Source: Caenorhabditis elegans (lineage: Eukaryota > Nematoda > Chromadorea > Rhabditida > Rhabditidae). From it: a DNA stretch of 64,000 nucleotides. A model generated the notes under the pieces. The model was given only the letters and a program-made list of their open reading frames with translations, made no database searches and was not told the DNA's origin. Position numbers and translations under genes: made by a program. The first letter of the stretch is position 1; the number at the start of each line of letters is the position of its first letter. Location of the stretch: positions 17,422,001-17,486,000 of the forward strand of contig NC_003284.9 of assembly GCF_000002985.6 (NCBI RefSeq), read 5' to 3'. This document shows, one piece after another, positions 24,601 to 34,567 of the stretch.

Positions 24601-27600
24601 AACTTCGACTCCATCAACCAGCACTGCTTCGAGTACAACAGAAAGCACTTCAACTCCATCCACCAGCACTGCTTCGAGTACAACAGAGAGCACTTTGACT
24701 CCATCCACCAGCACTGCTTCGAGTACGACAGAAAGCACTTCGACTCCATTCACCAGCACTGCTTCGAGTACGACAGAAAGCACTTCGACTCCATCCATCA
24801 GCACTGCTTCGAGTACAACAGAGAGCACTTCGACTCCATCCACCAGCACTGTTTCGAGTACGACAGAAAGCACTTCGACTCCATCCACCAGCACTGCTTC
24901 GAGTACGACAGAGAGCACTTCGACTCCATCCACCAGCACTGCTTCGAGTACAACAGAAAGCACTTCGACTCCATCCACCAGCACTGCTTCGAGTACAACA
25001 GAAAGCACTTCGACTCCATTCACCAGCACTGCTTCGAGTACGACAGAAAGCACTTCGACTCCATCCATCAGCACTGCTTCGAGTACAACAGAGAGCACTT
25101 CGACTCCATCCACCAGCACTGTTTCGAGTACGACAGAAAGCACTTCGACTCCATCCACCAGCACTGCTTCGAGTACGACAGAAAGCACTTCGACTCCATC
25201 CACCAGCACTGCTTCGAGTGCGACAGAAAGCACTTCGACTCCATCCACCAGCACTGCTTCGAGTACGACAGAAAGCACTTCGACTCCATCCACCAGCACT
25301 GCTTCGAGTACGACAGAAAGCACTTCGACTCCATCCACCAGCACTGCTTCGAGTACGACAGAAAGCACTTCGACTCCATCCACCAGCACTGCTTCGAGTA
25401 CAACAGAAAGCACTTCAACTCCATCCACCAGCACTGCTTCGAGTACGACAGAAAGCACTTCGACTCCATCCACCAGCACTGCCTCGAGTACGACAGAAAG
25501 CACTTCGACTCCATCCACCAGCACTGCTTCGAGTACGACAGAAAGCACTTCGACTCCATCCACCAGCACTGCCTCGAGTACGACAGAAAGCACTTCGACT
25601 CCATCCACCAGCACTGCTTCGAGTACGACAGAAAGCACTTCGACTCCATCCACCAGCACTGCTTCGAGTACCACAGAGAGCACTTCGACTCCATCCACCA
25701 GCACTGCTTCGAGTACCACAGAGAGCACTTCGACTCCATCCACCAGCACTGCTTCGAGTACGACAGAAAGTACTTCGACTTCATCCACCAGCACTGCTTT
25801 AACAGCGGTTTCAACTATCTCCTCTTCCTGTTGTGTTTTGGGCGGTGTGTGGTCTGAATGGGTAGAAACAGCGACATGTAACGACACCTGTGGTAACTGC
25901 GGTACAACAACTTATACGAGAGCTTGCCTCTCTGAAGCATATTCATGTTTTTGCAGGTAACGTCTTGAGTTAGAATTCCGTGTTCTCTGATAATAGTTTT
26001 TCAGTGGAAGAACGAGCAAAGTTGGAGAATGTGCTCCTTCTCCGTGTCCTTTCCCACGTCAAACTTGTTGTGGAACAAGAACTAAAATTATAGTCGACAG
26101 TCATTTCGAGTGTTCTAAAACAGTAAGTTTTCTAATTTTGTTCACACTAATGATTATTGTCAGCAAAGTATTTATTCCGTGTTTAATTTTATAAGTTTGT
26201 TCATAAAAAAACACTTAATTTGGTTGCAGGATGACACTGATCCCCCACCATCAACTCTGTGTGTCACGGACTGCTGTCCATCATCTGGAGGGTACTGGTC
26301 CGAATGGACCCAAGGTGGTGCATGTCCGACCACTTGCGGATCCTGCTCCACAACGACACAACGTCGTAGTTGCTTGTCTCCGTCCTCATGCCCATGCAGG
26401 TTCGTGAGAAAAATTTGGGTTATCCAATATTAATCGACCTTTTCCATTTTGAAGAGGCGCTGATTCTCGTGAAGTCAACTGCGGAATTGGAGTTTGTTAT
26501 TTCCCATTGGACACCTGTTGTGCTGGATACACCGCTACTGTAATGGATGGAAAGCATGCATGTGGGCCACAGGTACTCATTTTCTAAAATTTTGCAAACT
26601 GATTTTCGGAAAATATGATGTAGTACTCAAACATTTTGTCATTAATTGTGTATTAAGATTTTGGCCAAGTTCTGCAAAATAGGAGAAGTGTATTATTAGA
26701 TTTATTGTATTATATTATAATTATATTATTTTATTGTGCAACCAATATCTTAATGCTTAGGTTTATATGCTTAGGACTTACAATTAATAATGTGTTTCTA
26801 TTCTATTTTTTCAAACAATGCTCAACATGAATGTACATATTTCCAGCCTAACTACAACACAACTTATGCACCATATGACCCTACATGCAATGGAACGTGT
26901 TGCGCAGAAACTGGAATCTGGTCAGATTGGACTTCTTCGCCAATACAGTGTCGAGATTACTGTGGTTCGTGTGGAAACCAAACTAGAACAAGGATATGTA
27001 TTTCCGAACCAGATGGTTGCCCTTGCCAGTAAGTGACTCAATATTTTTTTGTTAGTGAAATTTTGTTTTTTCTAGTCTTCTTTTAGCTTTTGAGTATGCA
27101 GAATATGTACAACTATTTTTATTTCAACTTCTGTAAAACATTTTCTTATGTTGTAATACGTTTTCCAGAGGTGAAGCTTCTATCACGGAAGTTTGCGGCA
27201 CAGGAGTTTGTTATTTCCCAAGACTGGCTTGCTGTCCAGGATACACAGCTGTTGTTCAGAACGGCAAACATACATGCGGACCATTGGTACGTTTTCTTTC
27301 ATCGTTTTGTATTCAAAACGTCAGTGTTCTAGTTGGAACCCACCGCTGATCCAGATAAGCTGAATACTTGCGGAGTTGATTGCTGTCCTTCGCAAGGTAT
27401 TTGGGGAGAATGGACAACAACTACTGCATGCAATGATACATGTGGGTCTTGTGGAACTACTACACGATCCAGAAAGTGTTTGTCATTACAGTATGGATGT
27501 GAATGCAGGTGAGACTTATTTTTTTCTATTCGAACAGAAAATGTTTTTTTTTTGAAATGGAAGTTTTGTTATTTTAAGCCCACTTTTATCAGACTATACA

Positions 27601-28604
27601 ATTGTTTTGAGCTCGAAACTATTACTTAAATTTAATGTTTAGCATTCAAAACTTAAAAAAACAGTGAAGCATAGCTACAAAATAGCGTATCTGATTCATC
27701 ACATTAATAACATCTCGATTGTTTCCAGTGGTGCTGCAACCGATGTCCGGCCCTGTGCATCTTCTGTGTGCCTATTCCCCAGAACGTCTTGTTGTGCTGG
27801 CTTTTCTAAAATGATCAATATGACTGCTCGAGTTTTCTATTGTGGTCCTCTCCCAGTGGATCCGGTTTTCAATCCAGAGCAAACTACTTGTTGCGATCCA
27901 GGTATTTGATTATAGCAATTCAATGTTAAGACCTAGACTGCATAGTGTTGACATTACTCTCAACTTGACGTTGATCTACGTGGTACAAATTTTGACAATT
28001 TTAAGAATTACTTGGGCTCTGGAATAACTGGAACACTTGGAGTCTGTGTAACTCAACGTGTGGAGGATGTGGAATGCAAGTCAGAAATCGAACATGTGCA
28101 TCAGCGCCATACGGATGTCCATGTGTGTAAGTAATTATCCTTAATAGCTCACTATTTATTTTAAATGGTATGTTTAGTGGTGACGCAATTGAATCAAAAA
28201 CGTGTGGTCAAGCATCGTGTGGTGGAAGTACGCCATGCTGCGCTGGTAAATATCTAGCAACTGGATATGATGGCACACAATATTGCCAGGACCACACGGT
28301 GAGTCGATCGTCTCAGAACAAAACCTTGTTGTTGGCACCTGAGAGTTTATAAAGATTTGATGTGAAACAACTATACATTATTGAGCAAATATTTTGCAGC
28401 CAGAAGTGTGTCCCGGTACTTGGACCGCATGGTCTACAGTTTCGGGGGCAACGTGCAACGACACTTGCGGTAATTGTGGAATTATACCTCAAAATCGGTT
28501 CTGCTTCCCGTCAGGCTGTCAATGCAGGTATGTTATTCTCCGAGTAAGAAAAACCCTACACCAAGAAGATTGACATGGTTAACAGAACGTTCTACTGCGG
28601 ATAA
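18659..28604 (+). CDS. large secreted mucin-like protein with C6 domain, Ser/Thr repeat and TSP1-like modules
   Basis: Probably an extracellular glycoprotein of the surface, cuticle or gut lining (inferred). Exon 1 (18659-18766) gives a signal peptide. Exons 18862-18942, 18985-19176 and 19221-19338 encode a six-cysteine domain like the nematode C6 family (CTDSC to INCD). Exon 19650-25956 is almost all a 15-residue repeat, TSTPSTSTASSTTES, ideal for O-glycosylation. After it, exons at 26005, 26230, 26455, 26847, 27169, 27333, 27729, 28006, 28177 and 28400 alternate two modules. One is TSP1-like (WSEW, TCGxCG, CxC; six copies). The other has a CC pair and ends CGP (five copies). The last exon (28586-28604) adds RTFYCG and a stop. 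Oddity: a one-base insertion near 20043 puts the repeat out of frame until about 22396, and that frame has a TAG at 21314-21316. So the gene is either misassembled, spliced inside the repeat, or broken. WxxW motifs in the TSP1-like modules could be C-mannosylated. Confidence 0.75.
19541..19571 (+). repeat. GT-rich microsatellite in the mucin intron
   Basis: A GT run with interruptions (GTGTGTGTGCGTGTGTATGTG) lies in the intron that precedes the minisatellite exon. Confidence 0.8.
19735..25797 (+). repeat. 45-base coding minisatellite, about 135 copies
   Basis: Tandem copies of a 45-base unit that reads TSTPSTSTASSTTES in the mucin frame. Copies differ at a few positions: GAGTACGAC/ACAAC/ACCAC, GAAAGC/GAGAGC, GCT/GTT and CCAGC/CCACG. 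Several units lack six bases (near 20728, 22387 and 23328), which keeps the frame. One has an inserted base near 20043 and one near 22396 has two extra bases. Blocks of 6-8 units recur, giving higher-order repeats of 270-360 bases, for example 23521-23640 against 23881-24000. The unit has no stop codon in any of the six frames. Confidence 0.97.
25840..28604 (+). other. alternating TSP1-like and CC-module region of the mucin gene
   Basis: Six TSP1-like modules with the pattern W-x-x-W ... C-x-x-x-CGxCG ... R-x-C ... C-x-C are encoded at the end of the repeat exon and in the exons beginning 26230, 26847, 27333, 28006 and 28400. Between them lie five modules with the pattern C-x4-CxFPR-x2-CC-x-GY ... 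CGP (exons at 26005, 26455, 27169, 27729 and 28177). The one-module-per-exon layout fits growth by exon-pair duplication. The final partner is reduced to RTFYCG. Confidence 0.8.
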
Positions 28605-30396
28605 GAACACAGTATCATAATTTTCTCGAAGACACTATTCTCCTGTCAATTCTTTTATCCCAAAATAAACTTTTCATCCCTTTAATTTGTTTTTAGAAAC
28701 TTATCAGCTCAAAAACTTCATAGAATATTATTTTAAATAATGAACTTCAATGTGGGACTATTTACTAATTTTTCCAAAATCCTTCAAATTGAAATTATGG
28801 TATTTGATTTGATATTTATTTTTATCACTAATATTTTGAACGTTTTTTCTTGTAAAAAGGTTGTAGTGCTAGTCGAAATTTTGTCAACATATGTATGTCA
28901 AAAGTTTGTCGAAAAAAATTGAGTATTCAAAAAAACCGTTAAATTCTAACGTGGAGGTAAAATATAAGATAATATTTTTAAATGTTTTATTTCACTTTTT
29001 AATTAAATTTTTGTACACAAGTACTTGACTATCTTTGGAACTTTGAGTACTGTTACAGATTTGATCCATATAATGTTAAGATATACATATTTTAATCACG
29101 ATAAACACTATTTGACTCTAAATAAAATGTTTTGCAGAATTTCATTTGATCATATCAACACTACTTCAGTGATTCCAAACATTTGCTCTACTGAGAATTA
29201 AATATTTGAAACACAAATAAATACACTTCACGGTGAATTAAGATGTCTACTTTAAACTTTTTAGCGAACAAAGATTGAAAAATTTACAAGTTTAGCAAGC
29301 CAGTTCAGAGAAACTTTTCTCATTTAAATTTTTCCATCTAAACCCATAATGCTGGATTATTCCGAAACACTTCATACATATTGTAAAATTTCATCTCTTC
29401 CTCGAAAAAAAGACAAAACAAAAATTGACGTTTTCTATTATAATTGTCATAGAGATCTCCTCTGTTTCTATGGCCTTTATATCTCCATGGAGGTTGCAGA
29501 AAAGGAAGGTGGTACGCACACAACAATTGTTTTGGCTTTGTTCTGCGTTTCCTCATACTTCGCAGTCTCTCGTGCACTAACACACGTGCCATTCTCATTG
29601 TGTGCAAACTGACGTGCTAGTGTTTGCGGACATAGTGGTCAGTGTCCATTAAGTGTTCTGGTTTTTTTGATGATGTTTTTTATATCATTTTTGTTTAAGA
29701 TATGTTTCATTTCCGTTCAGAAAAACGTATCAATATTATATTAATTTTTTGATAATCAAAATTAGAGGGAAACAAACTAAAAATTGAATTAATAACAATC
29801 AAACCCGATTTTTTGAAAGTTTTGAAATATCATAGTGAACTTCAATCCGTTGATGTACTATATTTCGCATTTTACTAAGTTACGTTCTGCTACAACTTGA
29901 AAAAAAGAGATTTGTTCCAAGTTCTGATTGTCATATTATACAGTCCACCAACTTATCGATTCTCAGGAATGCACACACAAAGGGACCCTCATATGACAAG
30001 GAGGGCAGTCATGATGTATCGATTTTGCCCGCTTTTTGTCTATATGTTTAAGTTGGATATATCTTTAAATTATATGTTATTTTTTGCAAATTAACTACAT
30101 TATTGTACAAAAATTGGATAAGAACTTTCATAGTGCGTAAAGCTGAGAACGATTTTTGACTATTGAAATTTTAAAGCTTCTTTATCAGTTTTCAGCAATT
30201 TGAACAATTTTTTAATATGTAATATCAATTAAAATTTTGCAAATTTAAGTAATGTAAGTTAATATGGAATAGGTATTTTAAATTGGCAATACACTCTAAG
30301 AAAAATCAAATTTTTCTAACATTTCTATAATCAGTTTTTTCTTTTCTTTTATTTTTCACTTTCTCATTTTCGACAATTTTTCAATTTTCAGCAATA
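28605..30396. other. intergenic region between the mucin and ILRUN-like genes
   Basis: AT-rich, with no exon series or family motif. It ends in TTTTCAG at about 30385-30391, just before the next start codon, consistent with a trans-splice acceptor. Confidence 0.55.
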
Positions 30397-33300
30397 ATGG
30401 ATGCACTGGAAAACAGTCTGATATCAAAAATGAGTCAAATGACGACAGATGACAGGGAGGTAAGTGCTTTGTATTACTTTGTTGCGGTAAAGATATTGCA
30501 ACTAAGTTTAAATTTTCAGAATCTGATTCACAAGTTTGAAGAAATAATCTCTCCTCAAATGATTCCACATGACCTGGCGGCATTCTACCTTGATTTAGCA
30601 AATTGGTAGGTTTTAAGACAAGCAATTAATGAAGGTGATTATGTATTCAGGAATCTGTCAACTGCGATATCAGTGTTTTACGATCAGAATGGAGACTTGT
30701 TGCACATGGAGGAAGCATTCCGGCAGACATGTCTCTCGTCGACTGTGAAAGAATGCACAAACCGAGAAGCAATCTCAGGAGTGAGTTTTTGTTTGAAAAT
30801 CAACATTTGATTGTTTAAAAATTTTTATGGGAGCTCATATTGAATGACCAAGCAATTTATTTAAAAAAAAAACAAGCAATTCAAACGTATAATTTGTCAA
30901 TAATAGTTTGCTGCAATACAGTCCAATTGGTATAATTTGATATGCTAGCTGAGAGTTTCCAAAAACTTTGAACCATCATGAAAATTTTAAGAAACTTTGA
31001 AGAAGTAACGTAGTGAAGTGCGACTTTGGATTCTGGTTGTCTGGGATCATATTGAGTCTAAACAATAATAAATGAAAATTTTCTAGCTCTCTAAAATAAA
31101 TTTTTAAGGAAATGTATTATACCTCCTGAATTTGCCGGCTATGCTCACTCGAATTCGAATTAATGTTAGGGAGAATTACGATTCCACAAAATCAATTTTT
31201 CAAATTATCCTGCTGTGTATCATAAAACCCAAAAACTTCAATTTCAGTCTTTCACTTACCGACCGAATTCTACATTTTTCTGCGGGTGGCGAGTTGTCAA
31301 TGATGGAAGGTTCAGATGGCCTGATGGCACCCGATTGGCGTTTGTCGATGGTAACACTCGTATTAATTAATGAATAAAAACTATATTATTAATTAATTCC
31401 AGGTGACCCGATCGATTACGAAGTATGGAAGGATACCGTTCTTGATCCGGATCAGTCGGAAAACATTGAGATTCGAATCAGTTGCCCTGCTGAAATGGGA
31501 GACTTCAAAGCCAGATTTCAATTTGTTACGCCACAAAATTTTTTCTTCGGTGGTGAGTATTAATGTCGTTAAACAGAAAAATTAATCATATGAGACTGAT
31601 GCCAAATTTCCCAAAAAAAAAACTGTCAAAAGGTAGAACTACTGTAAAGGTTGAAAACAAGTTCATAAGGAAAATGTTAATATGGTTGAGAGACAATCTC
31701 AATTAGTTACTTGGTAAATAACATCAGTGTACTCGAGAACATTTTTAATAGAAAATTCAAATTTATATAACCGTTAGTGAACACATAAAACCGAGAAACC
31801 GTACTCCCTCTGTTAGTTTTGTAAATATTAATAAAGTCGTCATTGTTTGGGTAGATATAATTTTAAAGTGCTCACAGTCCATTTTTTTTTCTCCAATTTC
31901 AAAGGAAGGCATTTATATAGACCATAACGACCAAATTAATAGACCATAGATAGATTATTATAAATATATGATATCAAAATATGTTAACGCATAAATGCGC
32001 CTCCATTTAAAATTTTAGATATGAAACAAAAACTAATGCACTGTAAAAAAATAGCCGATGAACTATTGCAAAAGTATATATTCTTTGTAGTTTTTTTTTG
32101 TATTAAATTAGGTTTTTGTCAAAGATTGATCGTTTTTCTAAAATTATCAAACATTCTAAAAATTGTCTTGCAATATCTATTATTGTTGTAACCCAACAAT
32201 GATACCCAACACTACTGACCAAGTGAAAGTTAGTCTTGCATGCAAGACTATTAGAGGAAATACGTTAATTGATACCGGAATATCGGAATGTTGCTTGAAT
32301 AAATAGATAATTTTTAAATTGCCAAGTTGCTCAAAGACCGGAAAGAGCCAGTGCCGATTTTGTCAAAACATTCAAAAACAAACGAAGAAAACTTATTTTT
32401 TTTCTTTTTTGAACATTTATAAACAATGCCGGATTTTCAGCAACTTTCTAAAATTTTGAACAGTTTGCAGAGATATGAGATTCTGAAAATGAGTAATTTC
32501 AAACATTTTCTCTACTGGCTCTTTTCTTCCTTTCTCGTTAATTTTTGGAGTAGAAGTATTTAATAATTAGAGCTTTAAAGGTGGACTACACCCTGTGGGG
32601 AAATCGCTTCAAAACATGCCTATGGTACCACAATGGCCGAATATCATGATAAAAAAATTTAAAAAAATTTCCCTGATTTTATATGATTTTTTGAAAATTG
32701 AAAAAATGTCAGTTTTCCCCTAATTTCTATTTGAATTTCCGCCAATTGAACTCGTTCGTTGGAGCACGATTGCATTATTTTCATTATCTTTTTTTATTAA
32801 TTTTCATTATTTCACTGATTTTCTTCATTTTTGGGGTTTTTTAATCGGAAAATGAAAGAAATATACAAGAAAAATGCAAATAGTTCATGAAAAAATCACT
32901 GAAATTGCCTAAAACTGTAAAATATACTAATTTCAGGCTCGTTGTCGTCGTATCACATAATTTCAGAGTTTTAGGCAATTTCAGTGATTTTTTCATGAAC
33001 TATTTGCATTTTTCTTGTATATTTCTTTTATTTTCCGATTAAAAAACCACAAAAATGAAGAAAATCAGTGAAATATAGAAAATAAATTTAAAATAAACCT
33101 TAAAACGTAAATATAAACTCAGGTTCAAAACGGCTTGTACAAATCAGCAAAGATAATTTTTTTGAAACTAATCGAATTTCTTCAAAGACTTAAATATTAT
33201 TCAGCTACTTCAGAAACCTCATAATTTTAATGTTTCCACATTTTCAGAATCAATCTGGGTTATCATTCGAGTGCGGCCACTTACTGAAGCAGAAGCCGCG

Positions 33301-33435
33301 ATGGAAGTCTCCGCGCAACCAATGGATCCATTCCATCGGCAACTCGCTGTGATGTCATTTGTGGAAGGACCAAGTAGCAGTGGGACACATCCATCTCCAG
33401 TGCCTGATCCACCTCAAGAGGACATGATGGAATGA
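30397..33435 (+). CDS. ILRUN (C6orf106)-like protein with UBA-like and NBR1/FW-type domains
   Basis: Exons 30397-30459, 30520-30605, 30651-30780, 31248-31350, 31403-31552 and 33248-33435 close in phase to 239 residues. Residues about 1-93 resemble the UBA-like helix bundle of human ILRUN (AFYLDLANWNLSTAISVFYD). The second half matches its FW/NBR1-like beta sandwich: FFCGWRVVNDG, RWPDG, then ISCPAEMGDFKARFQF and FFFGESIWVIIRV. In vertebrates ILRUN restrains p300/CBP-IRF3 signalling and affects lipid metabolism; the role in worms is not known to me. The tail is short and acidic. Intron 5 is unusually long (1.7 kb) and holds a palindromic element. TTTTCAG six bases before the ATG may be a trans-splice site. 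Confidence 0.85.
32570..33090. mobile_element. palindromic DNA-transposon remnant in ILRUN-like intron 5
   Basis: Arms 32809-32916 and 32967-33074 (about 108 bases each) are near-perfect reverse complements around a 50-base spacer. The 130 bases before the left arm (AAAGGTGGACTACACC onward) look like an interspersed repeat common in C. elegans, from memory only. No transposase is present, so it is non-autonomous. It sits wholly inside the intron. Confidence 0.8.
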
Positions 33436-33804
33436 TTCGAGACCTTGTAAATTCTATTGTTATTATTGTGATGATCATCAATTATTTACCGTGGGATATC
33501 TTAATCAAATGTAAATTTCAATGCAGTTATTGAATCAAAAGTAATCTTCTAACTATTTTACTTTTAAAATTCAACGTAGCTCGGGTTATCAGACATCTGG
33601 TAACTCTGTAATGAACCTTATTGAAACATATTTTCTCATTAAGATTTGTTCCAATTGTGATAGACACCCAGTACAGATTTGTTGCCTTTTCCACCTCTCG
33701 CATTTCTTTTTCAAACTATTCATCACTTTTTTCCCCAATACCTATTAGCCTTTTTATAAAATAACATTAGAAGTCATTGGTATCAACTAATTTTATCACC
33801 ACCA

Positions 33805-33810
33805 TTTATT
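33805..33810 (-). terminator. poly(A) signal of the left myosin light chain gene
   Basis: TTTATT on the + strand (AATAAA on the minus), about 90 bases after the TAA stop at 33901. Confidence 0.6.
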
Positions 33811-33900
33811 GCACTAATCCATTGAAAGATTATAATTGGAGAAATAAATGAGAAAGTATTATTTGAAAGAATGTAAGATTTGTGTGCAATTGCCGGATGT

Positions 33901-34567
33901 TTAGGCGCTGGCGAGCTCGTCTTGGGCTCCGGTGGTGATGAGGTGAGCGAATGCCTTGTAGTCAACCTCTCCTCCCTCGATTGGTGGCTTTCCCTGAAAG
34001 AAGAGGAATTGGTAAGTTTCAATGATTTCAGAAAGAATGAATTTACCTTGTACATAGCCTTGACCTCATCCTCGTCTAATGGCTCTCCTCTCTTGTTTTG
34101 AAGGATCTTGATAAGGTCGTCCTCCTTGATCTTTCCGCAGTCCTTCTTATCGAACATAGCAAAAGCTCCAACAATGGTGGCCTCTGGGTCAGTTCCTGAA
34201 ATTATTGCAATAATGAATTGAATTCCATTAGAAAATCTGAAAAGCCTACCTGTCAATCTCTCCCCGAAAAGGGTGAGGAAGACGGTGAAGTTGATTGGTC
34301 CGGATGCCTCCTTGATCATGGCGTCGATCTGGCTGTCTGGGGCGATTTGTCCCATGGATGCGTAGAGATCCTTGAGGTCAGACTAAAAATTGTTCATTAG
34401 TATCATTTTAAAACTTAAAAAAAGCTAACCTTGTCGATGATTCCGTCCTTGTTCTGATCCATGATTCCGAAGGCCTCCTTGAACTCCTGGATGGTCTTCT
34501 GGTCGAATTGGGCGGCCTCGGATCCCGAGCGCTTCTTTGAGGACTTCTTCTTGGCGGCCTTGGACAT
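33901..34567 (-). CDS. mlc-1: muscle myosin regulatory light chain (left copy)
   Basis: Regulatory light chain of body-wall and pharyngeal muscle myosin; it binds the myosin neck. Exons (minus) 34567-34430, 34382-34250, 34195-34047 and 33993-33901 give 170 residues, the usual length. An N-terminal basic tail ([18 protein letters not shown]) holds the expected kinase target serine. EF-hand 1 ([10 protein letters not shown]) is intact; the later EF-hands are degenerate, as in other regulatory light chains. The protein looks nearly identical to that of the right copy. The start codon follows TTTCAG plus 19 bases, so the 5' end is probably spliced there. The pair is recognisable as mlc-1/mlc-2; which is which was decided from remembered gene order and could be swapped. 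Confidence 0.9.

Noticed and set aside
19735..25797. CRISPR-like array
   Set aside because: Units are directly adjacent with no spacers, and the genome is animal.
22564..25857. Plus-strand open frame of 1097 codons with FDSIHQHCFEYDRKH units
   Set aside because: Shadow frame of the mucin repeat in this part; the spliced exons on both sides fit the Ser/Thr frame here. The same unit does lie in the spliced frame at about 20043-22396, reported as a finding.
19727..25887. Very long minus-strand open frames (885 and 1166 codons) with VDGVEVLSVVLEAVL repeats
   Set aside because: They are the complement of the mucin minisatellite. No upstream start context or spliced domain is seen on that strand, while the plus frame joins real exons on both sides.
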